Below are positions 1-10,043 of a stretch of DNA of 57,734 nucleotides, one piece after another. The stretch is from assembly GCA_045654025.1 (NCBI GenBank), contig JAZOMO010000013.1:1-57734 (forward strand), written 5' to 3'. Each line of letters opens with the position of its first letter. The stretch's first letter is position 1. The DNA comes from Scatosoma sp045654025 (GTDB taxonomy: Bacteria > Bacillota > Clostridia > Christensenellales > Borkfalkiaceae). Made by a program: the position numbers and the translations under genes. The notes under the pieces are model-generated. The model was not told the origin of the DNA, ran no database searches, and saw nothing but the letters and a program-made list of their open reading frames with translations.

Positions 1-775
1 GTTGCATTTACCGTCAAATCTTCCGCGCCTTTACCGCGTTGAATTTTCGCAGTACCCGTCGAAAGAATGATATTAAACGTAATTGCAGTAACCGTTTCAT
101 CTGCAAACAGTTCTTGCATGTAGACAGACGAAAGCGTCATATACATCGTACCCGAATTCGTTCTGCCGTCGCCCAAGTTGTCCTTGCCGTACGCAACGTT
201 ACCTTCCGTTATGAAATTCTCCACAACCGCCAGATCTTGCGTCGTTTCTGCATTCATGTAAAGGCTCGTCAACAGCTTGCCTTCGGGAGGCAATTCAACA
301 GGTACGTCATCTTCACCACCTAAGTCAATCTCACCCGTGTACGTCGCAAGATTGTCTACAACAAAGAAATTGGATTTGCCGCCCGTATAACGAAGCAGCA
401 TATCCTCCGTCATGCCGTAGGCTTCGTAATGCGCCCTCGTAATCATGACTTCGTAGATATAATAGTCGCCATCATACGAGGTTGCGTTCACCGTCAAATT
501 CTCCGCATTTTTACCTCGTTGAATCGTCGCAGTACCCGTCGAAAGAATTACGTTGAAGGTAATCGCCGTCACCGCTTCATCTGCAAACAGTTCTTGCATG
601 TAGACAGACGAAAGCGTGAAATACATCGTCGCAGAGTTGCTGCCGCCGATACTTTCCAGACCGTATGCGACGTTGCCGTCCTCCATAAACGATTCGATCA
701 CCATCAAATCGTATGTCGTTTGCTCATCCTTATAGAAGCTTGTAATCAGTTTCCCTTCAGGCGGTAATTGAACCG
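1..775 (-). repeat. Tandem in-frame repeat encoding the ~160-aa surface module
   Basis: Bases 1-160 and 481-640 match closely at exactly 480-base offset. They include an identical 20-base stretch around 101-120 and 581-600. Toward the other end of the unit the offset is about 474, so there is a small indel. The encoded units begin near PPEGKL and contain TLSSVYMQELFADE followed by ILSTGTA. The copy at about 290-775 is complete; the copy at 1-290 is cut by the window edge. Confidence 0.85.
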
Positions 776-2867
776 GCGCAATAAACATAAACGGCTGTTC
801 AACAATCTCATCTGCAGTATAAATTTTTACAGCATGTTCCACGTTTACTGAATAGTCATCTATATTCAGTACAAGCTGATCATCCGCCGGAATATCTACG
901 GGTTTACCGTCAATGTACATGGCTGTAACAGTACCCTTGACCAATTCATTCAATTTTAAAGTAATGCTATCTTTTTCAGTCGTCTGTCTTTCTTTCACCA
1001 CAACGGCGTCAATCAACAGATTTCCAAAACGAATCGAATCTTCGTTAAATTCCCAGAAGTCTGCAAATCCGTTTGCACTAGACAACTGCGCCAAGCACTC
1101 CTTAAGCATGGCGGTAAGCGTCTGATAACACTTGCTGGAATTCGTCCCCGCCATCTTCAAAGCGTTGCCATAGCAATAGCTGTTTTTAACAAGAATCGCG
1201 GCGTTGTATCCACACAAAGCATACCCCTTCATATCCTCGGGATATTGAATGTTCACGATTACGTTTTTAAAGACGAATCCACGATTAAACAAGCCACAGT
1301 AATACAGTGTTCCTGCTTTGTCCTTACTGTAATCCTTTTCAGTATTCTCTTCGTACTTCGCCTGCACGTACAGGTTGGAAACCGAACCGCCTTCGTACAT
1401 TTGTTTACCAAGCACGGTACTTTCTTTGCCGTAAACGATTGCATTGATAAGCGCAAAGTTCTTCAGCTCACCCTTCAACAACCCAAATAATCCATTTACG
1501 CCGGAAATCTTCGTGCCACGCGCATCAATCGTGTGTCCCTGCCCATCAAAGACACCACAAAACGACTCGCTCGATGCCTGAAATTGACCAACCGAGAAGG
1601 AAATATCGTTTGCCAAAATGACGTATAAAATCGCATTCGATTTCTTGTCTTTCAGCAGACATTGTTTCAGTTGACTACCGCTCGTAATAACGTGCGTAAC
1701 GAACTTGACTTCATGCTGGTAGTTGTATTTTGTCGTTTGAATTTCCACCAGGCTATCGCCCAAGAAGTTTTCGTAGATTTCGCTCAGATCCAGCGCAGAA
1801 CCATCGTCGACGATATAATCACTGTAGTTTAAGCCATTGACAAAAACAGAAAGAATCTCTCCTTCAAACACATCTAATGCGTAGGCAGGATTTTCTTTTA
1901 CGTTATACAGTGTACGTTCATTGCTTACCCGCACAACAGGCGCCACCACCTCAATCACCAGTGGCATGGACGAAATTTCTATCCCGTCCACCGTGCATTT
2001 TGCAACGATATCTGCCGTACCTACCTTGATTGCCGTTACTACGTTTCCTTCAAGTGATATAACGCCGTTGGGGCTAACCTCGTAAGTAACCTGCGTGTTG
2101 TACGTTGCTCCATCTAAAAGCACGTTAGCCTGCAGCGTCGTTTGATTTTGATACAACCTTCCGTCTACTTCGGTCTGCACCGTGCCCAGCGTCGTTTGCT
2201 CCGCCGTCAGTTGAATATCCGCATTTGGAACAACTGAAACGTTGAGGGTTTTATTCAATACGTCGGCACCAAAGCCGTCGCGCCAAGTTCCCTGCACGGT
2301 AATCACCGTATTGCCATAACCCGTTGCCGTGACGATGCCTTTCTCGTCTACAGTCGCCACGCTAGGATTGCCGGATTGGAACGTGAATGCACCATCGTCA
2401 AATAAATTTCCATCAAAACTAATCTGCGGATGAAGATCAAAAGTGCCACCAACTTGGTTAGTCTTCGACCAAAGCAATACAATATGTTCTTGCGCAACCT
2501 GAATGGTAGGAATGATACTTTCCCCGACAACCGTGATTTTACATTCAGCCGTCAAGTCGCCTCTTCTTGCTGTAATGATTGCCTCACCAAAAGCTCTTGC
2601 ATAGACCACACCGTTTTCATCTACGGTTGCGACGGCCATATTGTTGCTTTCAAACAAAACACCATCCGTAAGGTTGAGCTTCAACTCGAAGGTAGAATAA
2701 ATGGAAATCTCTTTACTATCGACAGAAAATTTCAACGTTTCCGACGGCGTGCTGCTTATAAGATTATCCTGCTGAGGAGGATTCTTGCACGCCACAAAGC
2801 ATGCCGAAACCAAAGTCGCCGAAGCCAGGCATATCAATAAGGATAACAATTTCTTTTTGCTACGCAC
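1..2867 (-). CDS. Secreted lipoprotein with Big_2-like Ig domains, GLUG-like repeats and a repeated ~160-aa module (C-terminus beyond window)
   Basis: The reading frame starts at a GTG and stays open for 955 codons to the left edge, so the C-terminus is missing. The GTG shares its G with the stop of the upstream gene (TAGTG), and GGAGG lies just before it, which fixes the start and suggests translational coupling. The N-terminus has a basic stretch, a hydrophobic helix and a lipobox-like VSAC (Cys23; FVAC at Cys27 is an alternative). At least two Ig-like domains of Big_2 type follow, recognised by the pattern VATVDENGVV and VATVDEKGIVTATGYGN. Next comes a region with a GVFDGQGHTID motif, typical of GLUG/parallel beta-helix surface proteins. 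Two copies of a module containing TLSSVYMQELFADE end the visible part. It is probably a cell-surface protein; the ligand is unknown. It is the last visible gene of the exported-protein run. Confidence 0.85.
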   Translation of the reverse strand, partial: MRSKKKLLSLLICLASATLVSACFVACKNPPQQDNLISSTPSETLKFSVDSKEISIYSTFELKLNLTDGVLFESNNMAVATVDENGVVYARAFGEAIITARRGDLTAECKITVVGESIIPTIQVAQEHIVLLWSKTNQVGGTFDLHPQISFDGNLFDDGAFTFQSGNPSVATVDEKGIVTATGYGNTVITVQGTWRDGFGADVLNKTLNVSVVPNADIQLTAEQTTLGTVQTEVDGRLYQNQTTLQANVLLDGATYNTQVTYEVSPNGVISLEGNVVTAIKVGTADIVAKCTVDGIEISSMPLVIEVVAPVVRVSNERTLYNVKENPAYALDVFEGEILSVFVNGLNYSDYIVDDGSALDLSEIYENFLGDSLVEIQTTKYNYQHEVKFVTHVITSGSQLKQCLLKDKKSNAILYVILANDISFSVGQFQASSESFCGVFDGQGHTIDARGTKISGVNGLFGLLKGELKNFALINAIVYGKESTVLGKQMYEGGSVSNLYVQAKYEENTEKDYSKDKAGTLYYCGLFNRGFVFKNVIVNIQYPEDMKGYALCGYNAAILVKNSYCYGNALKMAGTNSSKCYQTLTAMLKECLAQLSSANGFADFWEFNEDSIRFGNLLIDAVVVKERQTTEKDSITLKLNELVKGTVTAMYIDGKPVDIPADDQLVLNIDDYSVNVEHAVKIYTADEIVEQPFMFIAPVQLPPEGKLITSFYKDEQTTYDLMVIESFMEDGNVAYGLESIGGSNSATMYFTLSSVYMQELFADEAVTAITFNVILSTGTATIQRGKNAENLTVNATSYDGDYYIYEVMITRAHYEAYGMTEDMLLRYTGGKSNFFVVDNLATYTGEIDLGGEDDVPVELPPEGKLLTSLYMNAETTQDLAVVENFITEGNVAYGKDNLGDGRTNSGTMYMTLSSVYMQELFADETVTAITFNIILSTGTAKIQRGKGAEDLTVNA

Positions 2868-4888
2868 TATTTTCTCCTCCCGTTCAAATGGTTCTTCATT
2901 TCCTCCACAAACGCTGCCGTCGTTACACGAGGTCCTTCTTTTGTATAAGTGATACCACAATATTCAATATCATATATGAGGTCGTTTACAAGCTTTTCTA
3001 AGGTTTCATATAAGATTTCATCTTTGTTTGTTTGCCAGTAGAAGTAATTGATCGAAACTCTTTCACAGGCAATCATTTTATGGATTTTGTTATATAAATC
3101 CTCGTTGTTATATTTCAAATACTCGATTTTATCAATCGCCGTTTGAATATCCCCAAGCCATTTATTAAACAACGTTGCCTCATAATAGGTCGAACTGACA
3201 AACGATCGATTATAGCAGGAATACGCCATACAGAACACCTTAGAATCTTTTTCCTTCAAGCGTTGCTCGTTCGCTCTGTACTCGTTGAAGATATTGTACA
3301 TAATATCCCCAGCATCCAGGTACACGTTTTGGAAGTATTTTTGAATCAATTCCTCTACGTTCGCATTGACGTTTACCCCAAGCTTGCTTGCTAAATAAAT
3401 CTTTAACCCATCAAAGCCAGTAGCGCATTCTTTGTTCGTCAATAAATAAACGGTAGTTCCTTTCCAGTACTTATACTGGTTTGACAAAACGCCAAACATA
3501 TTGTACGGAATCAAATAATAATTGTAATTTTGCGCATAGACATACATCTTTGCGGTGGAAGAAATACATCTCCAAGCGTCGCATTGTGCCTTATACGGCT
3601 TATTTTGCGATGCCTCAATCGGGTCGGTATAGTCCGCAGTTACGTAAGCAACTACGGGAATCAACCGCTTGTTGCAACGAACACTTTCATCAATCGGCTG
3701 ATAGGCACCGTCTACCAACTCCGCAGGTGCGTTTTGGTAGTTGTTGTACGCATAGAACTCCATAGTCCATTCCCTTGCATACGGTTTACCTTCCTCGGTT
3801 GCCATCCACGCGTCAACCGTATCAACCACTTTATTCAGCAATTTAACGACCGAACCCGCAGGCGTACCATATTGCTTCGTTTCTTTTTCACAAGCATCGC
3901 ATTTACAATTGCTATGGTTGTCAGAAACCGAACAGTTAAAGTGCACGGCATCTTGGTTTACCTTAAACACGTCGATGATGTTTTGCGCCATACGCTTGTA
4001 AAGGTTTTCATAATCCGCTTCGTCACCATGCGCCGTATAACAAATCTGTGTGCTGGCAAAAACGGTCGTTTCGTTCACCGCCGCATCCTCTTCACTAACA
4101 GCCGTTTGATAGAACCAGTTCGGATGATTTTTGATGGCGTCTTCTAACGTCGCATCCGCCTCATCGTCCAGCGTATAGTTCAGCGAACCATGCCCCGTCT
4201 TACCGCGAATCGCCGTTGTGGGAACCGCGTACATCGAATAATTTTTAAGCTTTGCCGCCGTCAAGAAGGTATGGGTGATCGTATTATACTCGCAATCAGG
4301 CACGACAGTCACGTCGTAATTGAAGAACGACAGCTCGCTAACCCCTTTATCCAAAGAGTAGATTTCTTCCGCAAAGTAATCGTAATTCAAAATTCGACCC
4401 AAGAAGTTATATACCCCAAACAGCGTACCTACACTTTTTCCGCCTGCGATATAAATAGACTTATCTACGGTCTTAATGGTATAACCCGTAGTTTTAACAC
4501 TTGCGGCGGCGGGTACCATACCCTTTTCCACAGCAAAGTCGTTATCCCCGAGGAGAATATATCGGTCGTCGCTATCAGGTGCCGAAATTGCATTATCAGT
4601 TATAATGGGCAACGTGAAACCAGTTGCTTCTTTAAACAAGCTTTGCAACTTATCCCCTGCAAGCGCCTCGTCTGCATCCGCGTCATCAGGAATGACAATC
4701 TTATAGTTAGAAACACCGTCCTTTAATAAGAAATCGCCCTCCATCAGGATTTGATCTGGCAAAGAAGAACTGCTACTGCTGCTGTCGCCAGTACCGTCTG
4801 TATCGTTTTTGCAACCCGATAAGAGAAAGGAGGAAGCAAGGGTAGTTATAAGAAGCAATTTCCACGCTTTTTTTATAAATTTCATCAT
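2867..4888 (-). CDS. DUF4838-type lipoprotein, glycoside hydrolase-like
   Basis: A 673-residue lipoprotein with lipobox LLSGC (Cys26) followed by a Ser-rich linker. Residues about 60-180 resemble the alpha/beta N-terminal domain common to GH20/GH67-like enzymes. The motif HFNCSVSDNHSNCKCDACEK (316-335) matches the Cys-cluster signature of DUF4838 proteins. These are thought to be carbohydrate-active, but their substrate is generally unassigned. The start could be the first or second ATG of an ATGATG pair; the second has the better spacing from AGGAG. The gene lies 9 bases after the preceding gene and its stop overlaps the next start, so it is surely co-transcribed. It probably acts on the cell surface on a glycan; the substrate cannot be inferred. 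Confidence 0.8.
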   Translation of the reverse strand: MMKFIKKAWKLLLITTLASSFLLSGCKNDTDGTGDSSSSSSSLPDQILMEGDFLLKDGVSNYKIVIPDDADADEALAGDKLQSLFKEATGFTLPIITDNAISAPDSDDRYILLGDNDFAVEKGMVPAAASVKTTGYTIKTVDKSIYIAGGKSVGTLFGVYNFLGRILNYDYFAEEIYSLDKGVSELSFFNYDVTVVPDCEYNTITHTFLTAAKLKNYSMYAVPTTAIRGKTGHGSLNYTLDDEADATLEDAIKNHPNWFYQTAVSEEDAAVNETTVFASTQICYTAHGDEADYENLYKRMAQNIIDVFKVNQDAVHFNCSVSDNHSNCKCDACEKETKQYGTPAGSVVKLLNKVVDTVDAWMATEEGKPYAREWTMEFYAYNNYQNAPAELVDGAYQPIDESVRCNKRLIPVVAYVTADYTDPIEASQNKPYKAQCDAWRCISSTAKMYVYAQNYNYYLIPYNMFGVLSNQYKYWKGTTVYLLTNKECATGFDGLKIYLASKLGVNVNANVEELIQKYFQNVYLDAGDIMYNIFNEYRANEQRLKEKDSKVFCMAYSCYNRSFVSSTYYEATLFNKWLGDIQTAIDKIEYLKYNNEDLYNKIHKMIACERVSINYFYWQTNKDEILYETLEKLVNDLIYDIEYCGITYTKEGPRVTTAAFVEEMKNHLNGRRK

Positions 4889-4897
4889 AACACTCCT

Positions 4898-7800
4898 TTA
4901 TTCCACACAAATAGTATAGTAAGCAAAACCACTATTACCAGACTCATCGCGGACAATATACTGAATTCTATACTCTCCTGCTTGTTCAACCGTAAACGAG
5001 GTATCAGACAGATATTTAACCGATCCATCAGGAGAAATCAAATAATAAGTAACCTCTAACGCCTCTACTGTCGAAGTCTCGTCCGACGCGTCGCAGGCAG
5101 CAATTGTTACGGTTTCCCCTACCTTGTAGAGATTTTTGACAACTTGCAATTGAATCATGGGTGCAATCACGTCCTTGACGATCAAATTCATGGTAATGGA
5201 CGTGGACTTTTTACCACCAAAATCGCTTGCGATGATTTTGAACGTCATTGTCTCAGCCGTTTCCACCTTGACGATATACGCACGATCCAGACGGTTTTCT
5301 TCACCGTTAAGCTTAACCCCATCGGTAGACGTTAAGAACGTATTCCCTTTCTGTAAGGTAAGCGTACAGGTTGGATTCGGGTCGATGAAATCGTAGACGT
5401 TGACGTTGTTTACGACCACTTCATCGCCTACAACGTAGTATCCGTTAAAGCTACCAAATAAAATCTTAGGCGTAACGCCGTCAGTGGGGTTGCTGGTGAT
5501 CTTCTGATTCACCACCCTCGTGACGCCGATGCTTGCGGGGCCTTCTATTCCGTAAAGCTCGAAAGAGATATAGAACTGGTCGTCAAAGCCCTCCCATACC
5601 TTGTTTGCATCCACGGAAAATCCGCCTATCATAAACGATTGAACGACGGGATCGTACGTGATATTAAATTTTTCATCCTGAACAGCAGGAGTTCTGAATT
5701 TACTGGAAATACTTCCCTCTGCCGTAAAATTATTTGCAACGACACGCACTTTTGCAGCAATACTTGTCTCGGACTCTCTTTCAAACTGGAAGAGAATCGT
5801 TTTGTTTTCGTCGTATGCACTAGTGAATACAACGTTTATCCCGGTAAAGTTCGTCTTTCCGCTTTCTAGCTCGAACATAACGTCAAATTCGCTGATTAAG
5901 CGGGCCGGATTGATAACTTCCAACTTAGCAACGCCGTTTACGGCATTGTTTGCAGTAAACTCAATTTTCTTATTGTCGCCAGTCGAAGAAAAGCCACCAA
6001 CAGTGGGATAGAAATATTTCGAAAGGTCAACCTTATTACCCGACTGTACTGCATCGACCACGGGTATAAGATAGGACTTTTCGACACCATTTATCTTATA
6101 GATAAGCTGCACAGTATCCACGTTGCCTTGGACGGAGTAGGTATCGTCGTTGATAAGGCGTTCCTGCCCTTCCCCTTCCTTTACGTACAACTGCGCCAGC
6201 AGCTTTTGCGTGCCGTTTGTAAATGTGTAGCCGTACATGGGAAGAACGGGATAATTCAAACCCTTAATAATATATTTCGGTAACAGAATATTGTCCTCAA
6301 ATGCGACAATGTCGCTCTGTTTGACGGTGATAGTATCCGAAATAATTTCTTCAGTACAATAGTCGGTATACGTATAGACAATCTCGTACGTACCTGCGTA
6401 CAAAGGAAGAAACGTTAACGTATCCGTATCAATCGTGTATTCTACATTTTGTTCTGCACACTTGGCAACAATCTGCAAATCGTACAAATTGGCAGGATTA
6501 TGCAAGGATATTCCCTTTACCTTAACCACTTCACCCGCAAGGAATTCCGTTTTCCCTGAAGAGAGTTCATATTGCAAAGACGGCCTATCAAAAGCGTATA
6601 CCTTAAACTTCTTTACAGATTGATTCCCAAAGCCATCCTTCGCGCTATATTCAATGGTATATGTGCCAGGAACTGTGGGGATAAAGCAGTTGTCTACGAC
6701 AGAGAAGGTTGCGCCGATAGAGTTATACACTTTGACGGAAACGTTCACTTCACCGTCCACGTCGTCTATCGCCAACACATCAAACAACGGATACGTTTTA
6801 CCAACGATTGCGTTAGGCAAATTATTTTCCTCGTAACCGTTCGTATCCACCTCTAAACGAGGCGCAACTTTGTTTTGCGTGGTCATTTCATCGACTTTCT
6901 GCCCGTAAATGTCGGTGATGAAGAAGTTGAAATTTGAAGCCGTATAGTCCTTGGCATATATGGAAAGCACCGCTTCACCCGTCGTAAAGCCCGCCCAAGG
7001 TTCTTTGTCACCCAAGGCCCTCTCGTCGTCAAAATCGGCAACGATTGAACGCGAAATGGCGTATACACCGTCGGGCTGAGAATACAATCTCTTTTCAGCG
7101 TAATCCATTCTTACTTCAAGGGCGTTGTGGTAGAACAGCTCCTCTTCGGTATACGACGCATTGTTAGGGAAATATCTTTCCAAGATTTTGGCTTGGTTGT
7201 TGGCATCCATCGTACCCGTCAAGGAGGCCCTCGTTACGTGTCCCTTTTTAGTGGTATCGTTACGGTATAACATATAGTAATAGCCGTCGTAATCCAAGTA
7301 TTTTACGGTTTCCGTATCTGCGCTGGGGGTACTGGTCTGTCTTAACCCGGTAGTTGCCTGTCCGTTTGCGTTGCCGTAAACGTACTGGAAGGTACCAACG
7401 GGTTGATACATCCATTCCACGTATACGTCGGGATTATGTACGTCGGTAAGGCGCACGTACAACCAACCCGCTTCCGCCGACCCCTTTATGTCAGGGGTTG
7501 CGTAGAATTTAATAATACTATCTTCATTTGTTAAATTAGAAACGTTAATCGGGGTATTGATGGTGAACGTCGAATTACGCCCAAGCTTTACGTTCAAGCC
7601 CTCGACGTCTTCCCCCAAATAACGGTTTTTGCCATATTCATAGGACCCTTCACCGCTGAAAGAGTAGGCATTTGCCAACACGGTAAAGGACCTTGTTTCT
7701 TTCAACAAGGTATTATCGTCAGCGACAGCAGAATATTCAATGGTATACTCCCCTGCATCGCTTAATAAAAATTGACTATATCTATACGAATTTCCATTAG

Positions 7801-8029
7801 GAAAGCGTACGACAACGTTCGCCGGATATTTTTTCCCTTGATAATCAAAATCAGCCGGCTGAACTACGACGGTTTCCCCTATCGAATATATTTCCTTATA
7901 TTCCACGGAAATAGATGCTTTTGCGGAATTGATTTTGCTTGCATCAAAGCCCATCCATGCAAGAAGTCCTACGGACATCGCAAAGACACAGCTCATAATA
8001 GAAATCGCAAGCTTTTTCATCTTTCTCAT
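4898..8029 (-). CDS. Large secreted protein with Ig-like and beta-sandwich domains
   Basis: A 1043-residue protein with a signal peptide ending near INSAKA. Ig-like units recur at the N-terminus (YSIGETVVV ... AGEYTIEYSA), middle (VPGTYTIEYSAKDGFGNQ) and C-terminus (YKVGETVTI ... AGEYRIQYIVRDESGN), in the style of DUF5011/HYR-type domains. Between them are two long beta-rich segments (about 125-340 and 650-800) that resemble LamG-like or carbohydrate-binding sandwiches. No catalytic motif, LPXTG sorting signal or SLH domain is visible, so the mode of attachment is unknown. The start has AGGAG six bases upstream. A stable hairpin precedes the gene, so its dosage may differ from that of the genes upstream. 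Confidence 0.75.
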   Translation of the reverse strand: MRKMKKLAISIMSCVFAMSVGLLAWMGFDASKINSAKASISVEYKEIYSIGETVVVQPADFDYQGKKYPANVVVRFPNGNSYRYSQFLLSDAGEYTIEYSAVADDNTLLKETRSFTVLANAYSFSGEGSYEYGKNRYLGEDVEGLNVKLGRNSTFTINTPINVSNLTNEDSIIKFYATPDIKGSAEAGWLYVRLTDVHNPDVYVEWMYQPVGTFQYVYGNANGQATTGLRQTSTPSADTETVKYLDYDGYYYMLYRNDTTKKGHVTRASLTGTMDANNQAKILERYFPNNASYTEEELFYHNALEVRMDYAEKRLYSQPDGVYAISRSIVADFDDERALGDKEPWAGFTTGEAVLSIYAKDYTASNFNFFITDIYGQKVDEMTTQNKVAPRLEVDTNGYEENNLPNAIVGKTYPLFDVLAIDDVDGEVNVSVKVYNSIGATFSVVDNCFIPTVPGTYTIEYSAKDGFGNQSVKKFKVYAFDRPSLQYELSSGKTEFLAGEVVKVKGISLHNPANLYDLQIVAKCAEQNVEYTIDTDTLTFLPLYAGTYEIVYTYTDYCTEEIISDTITVKQSDIVAFEDNILLPKYIIKGLNYPVLPMYGYTFTNGTQKLLAQLYVKEGEGQERLINDDTYSVQGNVDTVQLIYKINGVEKSYLIPVVDAVQSGNKVDLSKYFYPTVGGFSSTGDNKKIEFTANNAVNGVAKLEVINPARLISEFDVMFELESGKTNFTGINVVFTSAYDENKTILFQFERESETSIAAKVRVVANNFTAEGSISSKFRTPAVQDEKFNITYDPVVQSFMIGGFSVDANKVWEGFDDQFYISFELYGIEGPASIGVTRVVNQKITSNPTDGVTPKILFGSFNGYYVVGDEVVVNNVNVYDFIDPNPTCTLTLQKGNTFLTSTDGVKLNGEENRLDRAYIVKVETAETMTFKIIASDFGGKKSTSITMNLIVKDVIAPMIQLQVVKNLYKVGETVTIAACDASDETSTVEALEVTYYLISPDGSVKYLSDTSFTVEQAGEYRIQYIVRDESGNSGFAYYTICVE

Positions 8030-8135
8030 ACAATTCTCCTGTATATTTGCCCAGAAAAGAGCATTTTTTACCCTTTTCTTGTTTGATTAAGCTGACAACG
8101 GCGCACACAAAGCGTACGCGTTGTTTGTTAAAAGC

Positions 8136-8177
8136 GGAAACCTGCCGCCCCCGCCCATGCAAGGGCGGCGTGTTTCC
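8136..8177 (-). terminator. GC-rich hairpin, possible attenuator between exported-protein genes
   Basis: On the minus strand the arms GGAAAC/GTTTCC and GCCGCCC/GGGCGGC nest around a 12-base loop, with a two-base internal mismatch. Only a four-base T run follows, so it is a weak or partial terminator, or an RNA-stabilising hairpin. It sits in the 172-base gap before the 1043-residue protein gene. I saw no convincing promoter in that gap. Confidence 0.45.
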
Positions 8178-8201
8178 TATGAGGTGTTTTTACCTGTATA
8201 C

Positions 8202-10043
8202 TTATTTTACAACCTGAAGATTGCCTACGTAGAAGCAGTAAGACGACGTTGTCGTTTTACCCTCTTCTCGCTTTGCATCAGGAATTGCCGTACCGCCAGA
8301 ATAACGAATGATCATATTCGAAGTCTTGCCATACTTTTCATATTGCTCATACGTTATGGTAAGCGTATAAATATAGTAAGTCTTTTCTCCCACCGTCATG
8401 CTACCCGTCGATGCTGCATTCGCTAAGGTATCAGCACCAGAAGAAGATGATTTGTATATTTTCATCGTTTTAGCATCAATTTCAATAATTACGTCAAAAG
8501 AAATTTTTACCGATTCGTCAACGAAAATCTCATTCATATATTCGGAAGAAAGCGTAATCCACATAGTTGCCGAATTGTTGGAAGTATTCATTTCGCTAAC
8601 ACCGCACAAATCCGTCTTGTCGCCTAAAGTAAGCCCCTTAGCAAGCGCATACTGATATCCGTCGCTGTACTTATTTGAGAAACCTGCAATCAAGTCACTT
8701 GCGTTGTACTTAGTTTCAGGCTCAGGCTCGGGCTCAACTACACCCTCTACGGCTGTAACGTTTGCAATGTAGAAGAAGGTGGAAGCGTTGCCGCTACCTT
8801 CTACCGTTGTACCATTAGCATCTTTACTAAACGTATAGCGCAACGTCATATCCGAAGCCATCTCCACACAATAAGTTTCGTAATATTCTCTCGTAATAGC
8901 AAGGGTATAGGTATAATACGTAACGCCGTTCACTTCTGCGCTCGAAGTAGATTCTTGGGTCAATACAACCTTTTCCGAGGAATCACGCGTAATCGCAAAT
9001 TTCTTCGCATCTACCGAAATGATTGCGTCAAACTTAATTTCTACAATCTTTTCATCTGCAAACAACGTGCCCATGTATTCGGACGAAAGGGTCATATACA
9101 TAGTACCAACGTTTTTGGATTTATCGCCTAAATCTGCGATACCGTATGCCAACTTATCCTCGCCAACAATTCCCTCTGCATGCACGAGATCATTGTGGTA
9201 AACATAATCATTTGTGCCTTTTCTATAATAGAAAGTTTCAAGCAGCGCACTTTCAGGGGATTCCGTAACGGTTACTTCATACGTATCCGTTGCAGTACCA
9301 AGTCTTGCCGTAATCGTTGCCTCGCCTGCCTTTAACGTCGTCACAACACCGTCTTTATCTACGGTTGCAACGGTAGGGTCAGAACTTCTCCATGCGATGC
9401 CGTAACCTTTGGTTACAGTTGCGGTAAGTTTCGTTTGCGTACCTACAAGCAGCTCACCACTTTCTTCCGCAATCTCAACCTCTGCATTCTCGATCGCATT
9501 CGTATAGGTATACAAATCATCTTCATTCGAATATTTGCCGCTGTTCAACGCCAAAGATGCCGTCTGAGCGATGCTACGCGTCTGCGGATTTGCTACGGTA
9601 AATTGATCAGCAAACTCATTGTTTGCCTTATAATAAACCTTTACGTACGATTGCGCCGTAATTTCCGTCAAATAATCGCTTTCGGGGATACCTACCAACG
9701 CGGTATACCACTGGGTTTCGTTTGCCGTCCATTGTTTGGTGGGCGCATCTATCGTGTGAGTTTCCAATTGATAATCAAACGTCAACGTCGTGCCCCAAAC
9801 GTAGGTATACTTTTCTTCAGGATACTGAGTGTAAAGCTGATCCTTGTATGCGTCGTTCACTTTCGTAACAAAACGAATACCGGAAGGAGCCGTCGTTCTA
9901 ACCTGAGCGCCTCCTACCATCGCAAATACGGGGGTTTCTTCTTCTGCCGCCTTTGCTACGTTTGCCTGGTTGTAAGCAACTGCGCCAAAACCAAGTGTAG
10001 CCACGAAGGCAACTGCTGCAAGAGCTAAAATCTTCTTTCTCAT
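8202..10043 (-). CDS. Secreted protein: unknown N-terminal domain, Big_2 Ig domain, two ~160-aa modules
   Basis: A 613-residue protein with a signal peptide ending near VAKAAEE. Residues about 40-185 form an unnamed domain (AQVRTTAPSGIRFVTKV, YTALVGIPESDYL, RSIAQTASLAL). Residues 190-260 form a Big_2 bacterial Ig domain (PTVATVDKDGVVTTLKAG). Residues 268-434 and 450-613 are two copies of the module that also occurs in the lipoprotein at the left end of the window (MYMTLSSEYMGTLFADE and MWITLSSEYMNEIFVDE). A short Glu-Pro linker separates the two modules. The ATG overlaps the stop of a 49-codon gene (ATGA), indicating coupling. Role unknown; probably a surface adhesin or glycan-binding protein. 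Confidence 0.8.
   Translation of the reverse strand: MRKKILALAAVAFVATLGFGAVAYNQANVAKAAEEETPVFAMVGGAQVRTTAPSGIRFVTKVNDAYKDQLYTQYPEEKYTYVWGTTLTFDYQLETHTIDAPTKQWTANETQWYTALVGIPESDYLTEITAQSYVKVYYKANNEFADQFTVANPQTRSIAQTASLALNSGKYSNEDDLYTYTNAIENAEVEIAEESGELLVGTQTKLTATVTKGYGIAWRSSDPTVATVDKDGVVTTLKAGEATITARLGTATDTYEVTVTESPESALLETFYYRKGTNDYVYHNDLVHAEGIVGEDKLAYGIADLGDKSKNVGTMYMTLSSEYMGTLFADEKIVEIKFDAIISVDAKKFAITRDSSEKVVLTQESTSSAEVNGVTYYTYTLAITREYYETYCVEMASDMTLRYTFSKDANGTTVEGSGNASTFFYIANVTAVEGVVEPEPEPETKYNASDLIAGFSNKYSDGYQYALAKGLTLGDKTDLCGVSEMNTSNNSATMWITLSSEYMNEIFVDESVKISFDVIIEIDAKTMKIYKSSSSGADTLANAASTGSMTVGEKTYYIYTLTITYEQYEKYGKTSNMIIRYSGGTAIPDAKREEGKTTTSSYCFYVGNLQVVK

Noticed and set aside
4898..8029. 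LPXTG or SLH surface anchor in the 1043-residue protein
   Set aside because: The C-terminus ends in an Ig-like domain without LPXTG, hydrophobic tail or SLH repeats.
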